NCBI GenBank assembly: GCA_024742395.1
Contig: JANSYO010000006.1
Coordinates: forward strand, 54,964-118,963
Direction: 5' to 3'
Source: Cytophagales bacterium
Lineage (GTDB): Bacteria > Bacteroidota > Bacteroidia > Cytophagales > Spirosomataceae
DNA length: 64,000 nt
Below, in pieces: positions 21,088 to 31,186 of this stretch. The stretch's first letter is position 1, and every line of letters begins with the position of its first letter. The translations under genes were made by a program, and so were the position numbers. The notes under the pieces are model-generated. The model worked only from the letters and a program-made list of their open reading frames with translations. It was not told the origin of the DNA and ran no database searches.

Positions 21088-21576
21088 TTACTGATTCAAA
21101 ATTGAATTAGTAATTAGAGGGCGTGCCCCTTGCAGTATATTATTGGAGCTGGCATAAGAAAAACCTCTCCATAAAATACTATTGGCCCTGGTATCCATCA
21201 TTTGTATGAATAAGGTATTGCCTCTGGTTTTTACTTTAGTGGGCTCTAATAACCTCTTTCCATCTGTTGTTTGATAGGTATTCCCTGTTAACAACTCTAC
21301 TCCTTTTGGAAACTCTGTGACAAACACTAGTACCTCAGGATTCTCCATATCGTAAAAATAATTACGTCTTCTTAATTCTTTAAAAATTGATTTCTCAGTA
21401 GACTCCCAACGGTCATTTTGAGGACTGATTCCATCTTTGGCAAAAGCAAAACTTTTTAGCTCTTGCGTCTTGGGTAAACTTTTATGTCCAAATGCTGTAT
21501 ATGACTTTTGAGAACAAGAAGCCAAGCTCATTACGATGGCTATACCTAAAATACTTCCTAACACTTTCATCTTCAA
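21088..21576 (-). CDS. DUF4136-like lipoprotein
   Basis: 162 residues. A lipobox gives Cys21 (SLASCSQ) after a hydrophobic h-region. The body (KSFAFAKDGI, EKSIFKELRRRNYFYDMENPEVLVFVTEF, ILWRGFSYAS) has the pattern of DUF4136-type lipoproteins, which have no established function. It converges with the ROK gene with a 9-base gap. Confidence 0.7.
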   Translation of the reverse strand: MKMKVLGSILGIAIVMSLASCSQKSYTAFGHKSLPKTQELKSFAFAKDGISPQNDRWESTEKSIFKELRRRNYFYDMENPEVLVFVTEFPKGVELLTGNTYQTTDGKRLLEPTKVKTRGNTLFIQMMDTRANSILWRGFSYASSNNILQGARPLITNSILNQ

Positions 21577-21821
21577 CAGGTTTTATTGTTTTACAAAGAT
21601 CGCGAAAGGGATTCGAATTGATGAATATTTTTTGCACTTTTTACATAAAAAATAACACTTTAATAATAATTACGGCGTCTCTAATTATTTAACTTTTATT
21701 CTTTGGCAAAGCCTCATTGCTAAGAAATAATCTTCTAATTCCTGGCCAAAAGCAACCATCGGCCAAATGCCTACATCTAGTCAACAAAGAAGCTATTTTA
21801 AGAAAACAAAAACATTACATT

Positions 21822-22547
21822 ATGAAAAAGCTATTTAAACCTATTTTGACTCTTGCGGCCTGTGCCCTGTTTACCTCAAATTCATTCTCTCAAGACCACA
21901 ATAACGACTGGGGAGATCATGACTGGGATAACCAAAACCATTCGAAGCACCGAAGAAACAAACCTCAAAACATCTTTGACAAAAAGGATTTTGGTCTTAT
22001 CCTTGGCCTAAACAGTTACGACAAGGCCATTGATATGCCAGAGCTGAATACCTGGCAGTCAAGATACGTGGCTTTGCAATGGAGAAGAAATCATAAACTC
22101 ATTACTGGTCGTCAGGTAGATGTAGCTTTGGGCACCGGATTGGAGATAGCCTGGAACAACTTTATGATGAAATATGACGAGCAATACTATGAAGACGGAA
22201 ACATAGCAGACTTTGAGCTGGTAGACGAGCCACTAATAAAGTCGAAGTTAGTTGTCAATAACCTGAATATCCCGGTCATGTTACAGTTTGGGTTCAAAGA
22301 AAGCAACTTCCGTTTCGGTGTGGGTGCATATGGCGGAATTAGAATAAACAGTTACCAGAAGTTTGAAGACTCTGCAGGAAAGTTTAAAGAAAAGGGGGAG
22401 TATAACCTCCGCAAATTCAATTACGGCTTAATGGCTGAAGCCGGGCGTGGCGACATGAGGCTTTTTGCCAAATATGATATGCTTCCACTATTCAATGATA
22501 ACAACCCTATAAACGGAAATGTATTCACAGTAGGGCTTAGACTGTAA
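21822..22547 (+). CDS. Outer-membrane beta-barrel-like exported protein
   Basis: 241 residues from the ATG that begins MKKLFKPILTLAACALFTSNSFSQ, a good signal peptide. The frame extends upstream but that part is not signal-like, so this start is preferred. After a His/Asp/Asn-rich linker (~25-50) come alternating hydrophobic strands (FGLILGLNSY, VALGTGLEIAW, FRFGVGAYGGIR, YGLMAEAGRGDMRLFAKY, FTVGLRL), the look of a small PorT/OmpA-type barrel. It ends in L-R-L, consistent with a barrel end. Function unknown. Confidence 0.72.
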   Translation: MKKLFKPILTLAACALFTSNSFSQDHNNDWGDHDWDNQNHSKHRRNKPQNIFDKKDFGLILGLNSYDKAIDMPELNTWQSRYVALQWRRNHKLITGRQVDVALGTGLEIAWNNFMMKYDEQYYEDGNIADFELVDEPLIKSKLVVNNLNIPVMLQFGFKESNFRFGVGAYGGIRINSYQKFEDSAGKFKEKGEYNLRKFNYGLMAEAGRGDMRLFAKYDMLPLFNDNNPINGNVFTVGLRL

Positions 22548-22561
22548 TCTCAACTCCTATA

Positions 22562-22609
22562 AAACAAAAGAGGCCTTGCTGAATTAGCAAGGCCTCTTTT
22601 GTTTATTCT
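22562..22609. terminator. Bidirectional terminator between convergent genes
   Basis: A 19-bp perfect stem (22562-22580 with 22586-22604) and 5-base loop, with A-runs on one side and T-runs on the other, so it can work on both strands. Its right arm overlaps the stop codon of the reductase gene on the minus strand. Confidence 0.88.
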
Positions 22610-23658
22610 ATCTCAACTACCACCCCATCTGTCATCGGATGCGAAACACAGGTCAAGACAAAACCTTCTTTTATCTCAGCCTCTGTTAAACCATCGTCTT
22701 CGTCCATTTTTATCTTACCTTCTGTGCACTTTCCTAAGCAGGCCGTACACATACCTGCCTGACATGAATAGGGTAAGTCAATGTCTAACTCTAAAGCAGC
22801 TTCCAGGATAGTCTGATGCGGTTCCACTTTAAATGTGAAATCATCGCCATCATATTTTACTGTTATTTCTCTGGTTTGAAGACCGTCTGTTTCCGGAAGT
22901 TCTACTTCCTCATCGAGCATCGGTGCATTGAAGTTTTCTTTAAAAATACGTTCTTTCGGCACCTCAAACATTTTAAGCATATCCAGCACCTCTTGCATCA
23001 TTCCCTCGGGTCCGCATAAATAAAACTCCTCGTGCTTAAAATGAATATCAAACTCTTTAAGCATGACCACGATATTGGCCTTATTTATTCTTCCTCTAAG
23101 ACCTGCCCAGGAATCCACAGGTTTACTTAAAACATGTACCACCTGAAATCGTTTTCTGTCAGCCAGTTCCATATCCACGAGTTTCTTCCAGAATATGATA
23201 CTCTCCACCGTTCGGCTACCATAAACCAAAGATACCTTTGATTTGGGCTCTGCCTTTAAGATGGTTTTAGCGATTGAAATCAAAGGAGTAATTCCGCTAC
23301 CACCTGCGATTAGCACAACGTGTCTGCTATTGTTTGCATCTGGCTCTACAAAAAAGTGCCCCATTGGCTCTATCACCTCCAGAAAATCTCCTTTTTTAAC
23401 ATTGTCATTCAGGTAATTAGAAACCAAACCACCCGCCACTCTTTTGACTGTTATAGCTACAGCTGTATCAGTGTAAGGTGATGACGACATCGAATAACTC
23501 CTGCGTACCTTTTTGCCATTATCTGCCGGCACTATAACGGTAATAAACTGGCCTGACTTATATTTAATCTGTTCAGATAAGGGATGCCAAAACTCAATGG
23601 TCACGGTATCCTCTGTTTCCTTTATGACCTCTTTGACCTGCAAAAAGTATGTCTTCAT
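22603..23658 (-). CDS. PaaE-like NAD(P)H:ferredoxin-type oxidoreductase with C-terminal 2Fe-2S domain
   Basis: 351 residues in three domains: FAD-binding barrel (~1-100, RRSYSMSSSP), NAD(P)-binding domain (~105-235, IAGGSGITPLISI and YLCGPEGMM) and plant-type ferredoxin (~260-351, PYSCQAGMCTACLGKC plus a later LTC). The CX4CX2C...C cluster is complete. This order is that of PaaE, the reductase of phenylacetyl-CoA epoxidase. No paaABCD genes are nearby, so the electron acceptor may be another oxygenase or desaturase. Confidence 0.88.
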   Translation of the reverse strand: MKTYFLQVKEVIKETEDTVTIEFWHPLSEQIKYKSGQFITVIVPADNGKKVRRSYSMSSSPYTDTAVAITVKRVAGGLVSNYLNDNVKKGDFLEVIEPMGHFFVEPDANNSRHVVLIAGGSGITPLISIAKTILKAEPKSKVSLVYGSRTVESIIFWKKLVDMELADRKRFQVVHVLSKPVDSWAGLRGRINKANIVVMLKEFDIHFKHEEFYLCGPEGMMQEVLDMLKMFEVPKERIFKENFNAPMLDEEVELPETDGLQTREITVKYDGDDFTFKVEPHQTILEAALELDIDLPYSCQAGMCTACLGKCTEGKIKMDEDDGLTEAEIKEGFVLTCVSHPMTDGVVVEIE

Positions 23659-23835
23659 TCTATTGAATTTTCAAATTTGAAGCCGCAAAACTACGACATG
23701 CTCTACTTAAAACCACAAGAGCATTTGAATGGTTTAATGGAATCACGAAATGAACCATTTTGTTCTAAATATGCTATTAATAATAAATTAAACTAAAAGA
23801 ACTACCTTTCAGAAAAGAACGGCCTAAACCTAAAT

Positions 23836-26166
23836 ATGGCAAGAAAAAAGAAAAGCGAGATAAAAAAACAGAAGGAAGATATCCTTGATTTTTTTCAAAA
23901 ACACAGAGAAAGACCTTATACATTCTCTGACCTGTACAATCATTTCGGTGTGTACGATAAAGACGATCAGCTATTTTTTAAACTGATCCTTGAAGAGCTG
24001 GAGGAGGGAGGAAAAATAAACCGGGCTGGCAGAGGTAAGTTCACATTAGCCTCTGGCGATACCACTACAGAAGTTATTGGAGTACTTGATTATGTAAACC
24101 CAAAATTCGGTTTTGTACGCTATGAAGACGGCGAAAAAGACGCATTTATAAGCTCTGATATGATGGGTGGTGCCGTAGATGGAGATACCGTAAAAGTTAG
24201 ATTTCTGGGTAGAAAGACCGGTAAAGGAGAAAATCCTGAGGCCAGAGTTACCGAAGTGGTAAAACGAGGCAAAGCTGAAATAGTAGGAAAGATAAAAATT
24301 TACCCCAATTACGCCATTGTAAAGCCAGACAACCGTAAGTTTCACGAAGATATATTCATTGCTAAGAGCAATTTCCTAAATGCTAAAACAGATGACCTGG
24401 TCATTGTAAAAATCATTGAATACCCTTCAGATTTTCAGCAAGCCACAGGAAAGGTTGTAGAAGTGCTGGGAAAATCAGGAGACAATGATGCCGAAATGCA
24501 TGCAATCATGGCAGAATTCGGCCTGCCGGTACGGTTTCCTGAAGAAGTAGAGAAGTTGGCAGAAGCCATTCCTGAGGAAATAGAAGAAGAAGAAATCAAA
24601 AAAAGAAGGGATATGCGAGAAACGCTGACCTTCACTATTGACCCGCATGATGCCAAAGATTTTGACGACGCTTTAAGCTATAAGGTTTTAGACAATGGTC
24701 TATGGGAAGTCGGTATTCATATTGCTGATGTAACTCATTATGTAAGACCTGGCAATGTGCTTGAAGAAGAGGCTTTTAGAAGAGCTACCTCAGTATATCT
24801 GGTAGACAGAACCATCCCAATGCTGCCGGAGAAGCTATCGAATCGATTATGTTCACTCAGACCCAATGAGGACAAGCTCGTTTTTTCAGCCATATTTCAT
24901 GTAGACCTGAACGGCCATGTTCATGATGAGTGGTTTGGCCGGTGTGTTATACATTCTGATAAACGCTTTGCCTATGAGGAAGCACAGGAAGTTTTGGAAT
25001 TAAAAGAGGGAGAGAATAACCCTGAAGGTGTCAGTGACGAGATAAGAGAATGCCTGCTTACCTTAAATAAAATGGCCAAAAACCTCAGAGATGAACGTTT
25101 CAAAAAAGGAGCCTTCAATTTCGAGACGAACGAGGTTAAATTCAACCTGGATGAAAATGGCAAGCCTCTGGGGGTTTATCAAAAAGTCAGGAAGGATGCC
25201 CATAAGCTTATTGAGGAGTTTATGTTGCTGGCCAATAAAAAGGTTGCGGAGTTTGTCTTTTATGGCAAATTCAGTGAAAAAGTAAGCAAGGAGGTTAAAA
25301 AGAACAAAGAGGCTTCGCCTACCATGGTATACCGTGTCCACGAACCACCAAATCCGGATAAAATTAATACCTTTTCAGCTTTTGCTGGCAAAATGGGCTT
25401 TACCATAAATTCTTCATCACAAGAAGCTTTGTCAAGATCGCTTAATGGCCTTATGAGTCAAATAGAAGGTACTCCCCTTCAAAATGTATTGGAGTCACTA
25501 GCCGTGAGAACCATGTCTAAAGCAAGGTATTCAACTGCTCCTCAGGGTCATTTTGGGCTTGCCTTTGATCACTACAGCCACTTCACTTCACCTATACGCC
25601 GTTATCCAGATATGATGGCACATAGAATGCTTCAGCATTATTTAGATCAGGGTAAAAACCTGAATAAAGAAGACTATGAAGATAAATGTTCTCACTCTTC
25701 TGACAGAGAAAAACTGGCGGCAGAAGCTGAAAGAGCCTCTATTAAATACAAGCAGGTAGAGTTTATGAGCTATCAGGATCGAAATGTCATATACAATGGC
25801 GTGGTAACAGGCGTAGCAGACTTTGGAATTTTTGTAGAAATAGAAGGTACTGGCTGTGAGGGCATGGTGAGGCTGGCAGATCTTAAAGATGATTATTATG
25901 ATTACGATGCCGATAATTACAGGATAATCGGTCAAAGAAAAGGGAAGATCATTGGTTTTGGTGACGAGGTGAAGGTCAGCATAAAAGAAACAGATCTGGA
26001 AAGAAGAAGCATGGACCTAAACCTGGAAGAGGCAGGTGGAAAAGCCATCAACACCAGAAAGTCGGCACCACGATCTGCTACCCGTGGCAGAGGTAATTCC
26101 TCAAGAAGAGGAGCTAAAAGCAACAAAGTGATACCGCCTAAAAAAGGAAGAAGAAAAAAAAGATAA
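23836..26166 (+). CDS. rnr: Ribonuclease R
   Basis: 776 residues. A winged-helix N-terminus is followed by cold-shock OB domains, the RNB catalytic domain with TIDPHDAKDFDDALS (~270-284, the metal-binding Asp cluster), ARYSTAPQGHFGLAFDHYSHFTSPIRRYPDM (~560-590, given only to mark the conserved end of RNB), and a C-terminal S1 domain (~650-735). A Lys/Arg/Ser/Gly-rich tail follows, as in other RNase R proteins, likely for ribosome or RNA binding. It degrades structured RNA 3' to 5'. Confidence 0.95.
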   Translation: MARKKKSEIKKQKEDILDFFQKHRERPYTFSDLYNHFGVYDKDDQLFFKLILEELEEGGKINRAGRGKFTLASGDTTTEVIGVLDYVNPKFGFVRYEDGEKDAFISSDMMGGAVDGDTVKVRFLGRKTGKGENPEARVTEVVKRGKAEIVGKIKIYPNYAIVKPDNRKFHEDIFIAKSNFLNAKTDDLVIVKIIEYPSDFQQATGKVVEVLGKSGDNDAEMHAIMAEFGLPVRFPEEVEKLAEAIPEEIEEEEIKKRRDMRETLTFTIDPHDAKDFDDALSYKVLDNGLWEVGIHIADVTHYVRPGNVLEEEAFRRATSVYLVDRTIPMLPEKLSNRLCSLRPNEDKLVFSAIFHVDLNGHVHDEWFGRCVIHSDKRFAYEEAQEVLELKEGENNPEGVSDEIRECLLTLNKMAKNLRDERFKKGAFNFETNEVKFNLDENGKPLGVYQKVRKDAHKLIEEFMLLANKKVAEFVFYGKFSEKVSKEVKKNKEASPTMVYRVHEPPNPDKINTFSAFAGKMGFTINSSSQEALSRSLNGLMSQIEGTPLQNVLESLAVRTMSKARYSTAPQGHFGLAFDHYSHFTSPIRRYPDMMAHRMLQHYLDQGKNLNKEDYEDKCSHSSDREKLAAEAERASIKYKQVEFMSYQDRNVIYNGVVTGVADFGIFVEIEGTGCEGMVRLADLKDDYYDYDADNYRIIGQRKGKIIGFGDEVKVSIKETDLERRSMDLNLEEAGGKAINTRKSAPRSATRGRGNSSRRGAKSNKVIPPKKGRRKKR

Positions 26167-26170
26167 AGAA

Positions 26171-26932
26171 TTAAACTCTGTTTTGATATGCCTGGGGCTT
26201 ATGGTTCCAGGTTTTATCAAGATGCCCCTGAATAACCTGATATACCTTTAATTTCAAGGTCTCTATATCTTTCAATATTAGCCCCTCTGTCTGAATAGGT
26301 TCCATAAAAATGGCCTTAGGTCGGCCCCACTTTAAAAGGTTCAGCGGCTCATTAATCTTAAAAAAGTTCTCATAGACCAAGGGTATGATAGGCACCTTGT
26401 TTTCAATAGCCATCACAAAAGGGCCATCTTTAAAAGGCGTATGCATCTGCGGTGGGTTTTCAGTAACAATACCACCTTCCGGCATGATGAATACACTTCT
26501 TCCGCTCTTGATTGTATCTATCCCTTTCTTGAGTGTTTTAGTGCGGCTACCCTTATCTGACCTATCTACCTGAATGTGAAGTTTTGCAAACATATAGCCA
26601 AATAAAGGAGCTTTTTTAACCGAACTTTTGCCTACATATGCAAAGTAATTATCTACCACATTCATCCCGGCCGCAATATCCAGATAAGTAAAGTGGTTAG
26701 CCACAAAAACATAGGCCTTTTTGCTATCCGGTTTAAACCTAAACTCTCTTCTTATGGGCATACCCACGCCATAAAAAAAGATATAAGACCAAAAACGGAT
26801 GATACGGTGGGCAAAACGATGCCAGCTCTTTTTTTGAATACATAGATAAATAAGAGGAAACAGCAACAAAAATGGAATTAGGAAAACCAATCCTGCCCAA
26901 AGCGTATATAAAATGCTGAGAAATCTTCTCAT
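26171..26932 (-). CDS. plsC: 1-acyl-glycerol-3-phosphate acyltransferase (PlsC family)
   Basis: 253 residues. An N-terminal membrane anchor (~5-30) precedes the acyltransferase HX4D motif in ANHFTYLDIAAG (~80) and the PEG motif in FIMPEGGIV (~150). It should add the second acyl chain to lysophosphatidate. The usual EGTR is EGGIV here, a common variant in distant members, so another lipid acceptor is possible. It abuts the terC-like gene directly, indicating an operon. Confidence 0.82.
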   Translation of the reverse strand: MRRFLSILYTLWAGLVFLIPFLLLFPLIYLCIQKKSWHRFAHRIIRFWSYIFFYGVGMPIRREFRFKPDSKKAYVFVANHFTYLDIAAGMNVVDNYFAYVGKSSVKKAPLFGYMFAKLHIQVDRSDKGSRTKTLKKGIDTIKSGRSVFIMPEGGIVTENPPQMHTPFKDGPFVMAIENKVPIIPLVYENFFKINEPLNLLKWGRPKAIFMEPIQTEGLILKDIETLKLKVYQVIQGHLDKTWNHKPQAYQNRV

Positions 26933-27706
26933 TTATACATTCACTTCGTCCTCTACTATATGTTTCTTTAACTTAATAGGTTCTGTATTCCTTCTCATTC
27001 TGATGTTTAACATCTCTACCAGAAAAGAGAAAGCCATTGCAAAATAAACATACCCCTTTGGTACATGAACATGGAAAGCTTCTGCAACTAAGAGTGTACC
27101 TATCATGACAAGGAATGACAAAGCCAGCATTTTAACCGTAGGGTGTGATTCTACAAAATCTCCAACACTCTTTGCAAAAAGTAGCATTGCAATTGTAGAC
27201 AGAATAATAGATGCTGCCATAACAGCAATAATGTTTGTCATTCCAATGGCCGTAATAATAGAATCAACAGAGAATATTATGTTCACCACCGTAATGTCTA
27301 AAATAGCTCTCGAAAGAGAAGGTGCCACCTTTTCGTTTCCATAATCATCATCTTTACCTTCAAGCTTATGATGAATTTCGGATGTAGCCTTGTAAAGCAA
27401 AAACAATCCTCCGCCTAAAAGAATCAAATTCTTACCACTGAATCCTAAATCCCAAGGAAGCCCAATATCTGAAAGGTTAAATAAGTCCTTTTCAAGGCCC
27501 ATTACCCATCCTAATACCAGCAGTAGGGCTATTCTAATAACCATTGCTGAAACCAAACCTAAATTTCTGGCTTTCTTTTGCTCCTTTAATTCTAATTTTC
27601 CGGAGATGATAGAGATAAAAATGATATTATCTACTCCTAATACAATCTCCAAAAGGGTAAGTGTAAAAACACTTGTGAGTGCTGCTGTGGTTAATAACTC
27701 TTCCAT
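26933..27706 (-). CDS. TerC-family integral membrane protein
   Basis: 257 residues with about seven membrane helices. The family motif LEIVLGVDNIIFISIIS (~19-35) and the second acidic repeat VNIIFSVDSIITAIGM (~135-150) are intact. TerC proteins have been linked to metal (Mn2+) export and metallation of secreted proteins as well as tellurite resistance. No ter operon is present, so the general metal-exporter role is more likely. First of a two-gene unit with plsC. Confidence 0.88.
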   Translation of the reverse strand: MEELLTTAALTSVFTLTLLEIVLGVDNIIFISIISGKLELKEQKKARNLGLVSAMVIRIALLLVLGWVMGLEKDLFNLSDIGLPWDLGFSGKNLILLGGGLFLLYKATSEIHHKLEGKDDDYGNEKVAPSLSRAILDITVVNIIFSVDSIITAIGMTNIIAVMAASIILSTIAMLLFAKSVGDFVESHPTVKMLALSFLVMIGTLLVAEAFHVHVPKGYVYFAMAFSFLVEMLNIRMRRNTEPIKLKKHIVEDEVNV

Positions 27707-27768
27707 GTATATTTTATTTCACGCTAAATTATCTCAATTGGCGGTATTCCCAAAAAGCCGTACGAGTA

Positions 27769-28734
27769 TTATTTCTCAAAATCAGAAACATAGCTTAAAA
27801 TCTCATTTTCAGACAGGTGCTTTGAGGCAATTACCACTCTGTATTTAAAAGTCACCTTCTCTCCCTTATTCAATTCAATGTCTGAGTTTTCTTTGCCATC
27901 AGTAAAAATCTCTGACCCAATATTGTTTACAGCATATAAACCATAGCCTCTGGCGTGCCAATGAGCGGGGTAATTCGCATTTTTCGGATGGTCTAAAACT
28001 AATACAGAAAGATTCTCATCCTCGATTTTACCTGTTAAGTTCATCCAGGCAGATCTTTTACCCCATACATCCATGCCTTCTACACCAAAATCATTTAAGT
28101 ATTTACCAGTGGTTTTGTAAGTCATCTTTGGGTCGTCATGTTCCAGCTCTTTGGCAAGTCGTATAGCTAGCATTCCTTCTTTATTGTCTTTCATGAGCAC
28201 CTTATCCAGTGCTTTTAAAGTCGTTATTCTGTCAATTATTCGTACTGAGGCAGTTCCGCTAAAGGTGAAAGTGGTATTTTCTTCAAGAAGCTCTTTGTTG
28301 TCATATCCTTTCCAGATAGCTGTTACTTTGAGACTTCCCTTTTTCTTACCCCCTTTTAACTCATTAACCTTAGTATGAACAATGGTTCCATAATGATGTT
28401 TACTCTGATCCCTTTCATAGGAATTGTTCCAAAAGTCATTGGTATTCACATCTCCGTTATTCAGCCACATTCCCACATGGTGTGGATGGTCCGTTCTTTC
28501 ACCCTTTCTGGGATCTAAAGGCCAGCCTCTGGTAATGAGATGGTTTCCCGGAGAAAGAATAGGATATAAAACGGGCTTTTTAATGGCATTGTCTGAATCC
28601 TTTAAGTAGGATGTAAAAAGCTCATTGCCAATATACACTTCAATTCTTTCGCCATTCAAGGCCTCTTTAAAGTGTACCGGCTCTTGTGAAAAGCCAAACT
28701 GAACTAAAAACAATAGGAGAATTATCTTTTTCAT
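27769..28734 (-). CDS. Secreted DUF6807 (PmoA-like) protein
   Basis: 321 residues from the ATG giving MKKIILLLFLVQFGFSQ, a clean signal peptide. The frame can be read upstream to 28812, but that extension contains the thioredoxin terminator hairpin, so it is not coding. The body has the DUF6807/PmoA look: GNHLITRGWPLD, DHPHHVGMWL, NNSYERDQSKHHYG and HWHARGYGLYAVNN. These proteins often sit in carbohydrate or sugar-oxidation loci of Bacteroidota and Planctomycetota. Function is unproven. Confidence 0.8.
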   Translation of the reverse strand: MKKIILLLFLVQFGFSQEPVHFKEALNGERIEVYIGNELFTSYLKDSDNAIKKPVLYPILSPGNHLITRGWPLDPRKGERTDHPHHVGMWLNNGDVNTNDFWNNSYERDQSKHHYGTIVHTKVNELKGGKKKGSLKVTAIWKGYDNKELLEENTTFTFSGTASVRIIDRITTLKALDKVLMKDNKEGMLAIRLAKELEHDDPKMTYKTTGKYLNDFGVEGMDVWGKRSAWMNLTGKIEDENLSVLVLDHPKNANYPAHWHARGYGLYAVNNIGSEIFTDGKENSDIELNKGEKVTFKYRVVIASKHLSENEILSYVSDFEK

Positions 28735-28751
28735 TTTAATAGGGTTTTCCC

Positions 28752-28796
28752 AAAAATAGAAAATCCCTTGCATGATTATATCATACAAGGGATTAA
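28752..28796 (-). terminator. Terminator after thioredoxin gene
   Basis: Stem 28762-28775 with 28781-28794 (one mismatch, arm AATCCCTTG). On the minus strand it is followed by TTTTCTATTTTT. It lies between the thioredoxin stop and the DUF6807 start and fixes the latter's start codon. Confidence 0.75.
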
Positions 28797-28814
28797 TAAG
28801 CTTTTGGGCCATTC

Positions 28815-29114
28815 TTATAAATGAGGCGTCACAATACTTTTAAGCTGAGGAAGCATCATAGCACCAGACTGTCTAAAAAGCTGTTTGCTGTTCTTAAAGA
28901 CCATAATGGTAGGCACTCCACTTACTTTATATTTTCTCTGCAAAGCAGGGTTTTTATCAATGTCAATTTTTACAATTCTTACCTTTTCTCCCATTTCATC
29001 TGCAAGCTGCTGTAAAGCCGGAGCCATAGCCTTGCAAGGACCACACCACTCAGCAAAAAAGTCAATCAATACTGGCTTCTCGCTGGCTATTAATTCTTCA
29101 AATGTACCTGTCAT
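28815..29114 (-). CDS. trxA: Thioredoxin
   Basis: 99 residues, single thioredoxin domain with the redox motif WCGPC at 23-27, the conserved KIDIDKNPAL and cis-proline VSGVPTIMVF. No signal peptide, so cytoplasmic dithiol-disulphide exchange. Slightly shorter than E. coli TrxA at the N-terminus. It lies 35 bases after the DUF983 gene on the same strand. Confidence 0.93.
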   Translation of the reverse strand: MTGTFEELIASEKPVLIDFFAEWCGPCKAMAPALQQLADEMGEKVRIVKIDIDKNPALQRKYKVSGVPTIMVFKNSKQLFRQSGAMMLPQLKSIVTPHL

Positions 29115-29149
29115 ATTCCTATCTTTTTAAATTCATCAATTAATAATAA

Positions 29150-29548
29150 TTACCTCTCTCCCCTCTTTTCCGGTTCATATTTAATCATCATGTAAAGCCA
29201 GATGGATCTTGAAAACCTGTATATTAAAGGAACAAGAAGTATTGTAATTAACACATATGCACCAATATAAATTCTCCAGTCTACCAGGTCTTCTACAAAC
29301 AAATACCAAATCAGAACGGCATTCACAAAAAGAGCAATATTCAGCATATAACTAACATACATTGCTCCATAGAAAAACCCGGCTTCTCTTTCGTATCGTA
29401 GTCCACAATGCTCACAATGACTATGCATCTCCATCATCTCTCCCTTCTTATATGGGTTTCTTGATGTGAACAATTCCCCCTCCCCACATCGTGGGCATTT
29501 CCATTTTAAAGCTGATTTCAGTAATCCCATTTTAGCTATTCTGTTCAT
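29150..29548 (-). CDS. DUF983 membrane protein with zinc-ribbon-like N-terminus
   Basis: About 132 residues from the ATG that gives MNRIAKMGLLKSAL. An upstream in-frame start at 29587 and another at 29530 are possible. It has two CxxC pairs (CPRCGEGELF and CEHCGLRYE), typical of DUF983, and then two membrane helices (~55-75 and ~85-105). Function unknown. The CxxC pairs suggest a zinc ribbon. Confidence 0.8.
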   Translation of the reverse strand: MNRIAKMGLLKSALKWKCPRCGEGELFTSRNPYKKGEMMEMHSHCEHCGLRYEREAGFFYGAMYVSYMLNIALFVNAVLIWYLFVEDLVDWRIYIGAYVLITILLVPLIYRFSRSIWLYMMIKYEPEKRGER

Positions 29549-29782
29549 TGCAAAGGTAAGGTTTTTCAGAACCGAAAACAGTAACAAAAGTTACTGAGAG
29601 GCATATTTCACAGGAACATGGCTCTTTAGGGTCAAATAATCCATGTGAACCAAATACGCTATACTTTGGTCTGCCTGCATTAGTTCTGAAAACGAAAAAA
29701 GGCTGATCTTTGTCTTCCCCTTATTTATCTTCCATCGTGAAAGAGGTATTTGAGGAAAAGAATAAAGACAAAACGATAAATC

Positions 29783-31177
29783 ATGTCAAAAACATTATTT
29801 GATAAAGTGTGGGATGCCCACGTGGTGAGAAAAATTGAGGATGGCCCTGATGTATTTTTCATTGACCGCCATTTCATTCACGAGGTAACCAGCCCTGTGG
29901 CTTTTTTAGGCCTTGAAAACAGAGGAGTAGGTGTTATGTTTCCTGAGCGTACTTTTGCTACAGCAGACCATAATACTCCGACGATTAATCAGCACCTTCC
30001 GGTAGAAGACGCACTTTCTGCTAACCAGTTAAAGGCTCTCGAAACCAACACTGGGAAGTATGGTATTTCTCACTGGGGCTTAGGTCACCAGAAAAACGGA
30101 ATTGTTCATGTGGTAGGGCCTGAAAATGGCATCACTTTGCCAGGAATGACTATCGTCTGCGGAGATTCACATACTTCTACTCACGGAGCCTTTGGTGCTA
30201 TCGCTTTTGGTATCGGTACTTCTGAAGTAGAAATGGTTCTTTCTTCTCAGTGTATCATGCAGCCTAAGCCGAAAAAAATGAGAATTACTGTCAATGGTAC
30301 AGTAGGCAAAGGCGTTCTTCCTAAAGATGTAATCCTGTATATAATTTCTAAAATCTCGGCGGCGGGTGCTACAGGATACTTTGTGGAATATGCAGGAGAG
30401 GTATTCGAGAATATGAGCATGGAAGGCCGTATGACGGTATGTAACATGTCTATTGAAATGGGAGCACGTGGAGGTATGATTGCCCCTGACGAGAAAACAT
30501 TTGAATATCTAAAAGGAAGAGAACAGTCACCAAAAGGTGAAGATTGGGAGAAGCTTCTGAAATATTGGAATACCCTAAAGACAGACGAAGGGGCAACTTT
30601 CGACGAAGAGTTAGTTTACGATGCCGCTGATATTGAACCACAAATTACTTATGGTACAAACCCTGGCTTAGGTACAGGTATTTCTACCACCATCCCTAAG
30701 GCCGGTGAGGTAATTGACGGCGAAGCCAGCTTCAAAAAGTCATTGAAATACATGGGTTTTGAAGAAGGTCAAAGTGTGATAGGTAAAGAAGTTGATTATG
30801 TTTTCTTGGGTAGCTGCACAAATGGCCGCATTGAAGATTTCAGGGCTTTTGCTTCTATCGTGAAAGGTAAAAAGAAAGCTGATAACGTTACAGCGTGGCT
30901 GGTTCCGGGTTCTCATATTGTTGAAGCACAGATTAAAGATGAGGGCATTCTGGATATTTTGACTGAGGCAGGTTTTGCACTTCGTCAACCAGGCTGTTCT
31001 GCTTGTTTAGCAATGAATGATGACAAGATTCCAGCAGGTAAACTAGCGGTATCTACTTCAAACAGAAACTTTGAAGGTCGTCAGGGACCCAACTCTCGTA
31101 CCATGCTGGCTTCACCGCTAGTTGCTGCTGCCGCAGCCGTTACTGGTAAAGTAACAGATCCTAGAGAGTTTTTATAA
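29783..31177 (+). CDS. leuC: 3-isopropylmalate dehydratase large subunit
   Basis: 464 residues. An aconitase-fold 4Fe-4S enzyme that, with LeuD, isomerises 2- to 3-isopropylmalate (and (R)-citramalate to 3-methylmalate in the related isoleucine route). Cluster cysteines are seen in GSCTNGR (~346) and [11 protein letters not shown] (~405). [20 protein letters not shown] is intact. First gene of leuC-leuD-synthase-leuB. A 195-base leader precedes it with no clear TAnnTTTG promoter. Confidence 0.95.
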   Translation: MSKTLFDKVWDAHVVRKIEDGPDVFFIDRHFIHEVTSPVAFLGLENRGVGVMFPERTFATADHNTPTINQHLPVEDALSANQLKALETNTGKYGISHWGLGHQKNGIVHVVGPENGITLPGMTIVCGDSHTSTHGAFGAIAFGIGTSEVEMVLSSQCIMQPKPKKMRITVNGTVGKGVLPKDVILYIISKISAAGATGYFVEYAGEVFENMSMEGRMTVCNMSIEMGARGGMIAPDEKTFEYLKGREQSPKGEDWEKLLKYWNTLKTDEGATFDEELVYDAADIEPQITYGTNPGLGTGISTTIPKAGEVIDGEASFKKSLKYMGFEEGQSVIGKEVDYVFLGSCTNGRIEDFRAFASIVKGKKKADNVTAWLVPGSHIVEAQIKDEGILDILTEAGFALRQPGCSACLAMNDDKIPAGKLAVSTSNRNFEGRQGPNSRTMLASPLVAAAAAVTGKVTDPREFL

Positions 31178-31186
31178 CATTGCATT

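Noticed and set aside
22603..23658. Part of a phenylacetate degradation operon
   Set aside because: Only the PaaE-like reductase is present. Neighbours are an OmpA-like protein and RNase R, with none of paaABCD, so pathway membership is not supported.
26933..27706. Tellurite resistance locus
   Set aside because: A single TerC-family protein with no terB/terD/terZ genes. The family has broader roles in metal handling.
28735..28812. 26-residue N-terminal extension of the DUF6807 protein
   Set aside because: The extension spans the terminator hairpin of the thioredoxin gene and hides a good signal peptide that begins at 28734.
29588..29782. Leucine leader peptide or T-box before leuC
   Set aside because: No short frame with leucine runs and no specifier/T-box sequence was visible. 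Only a weak ACCAAA/TTTGGT pairing.
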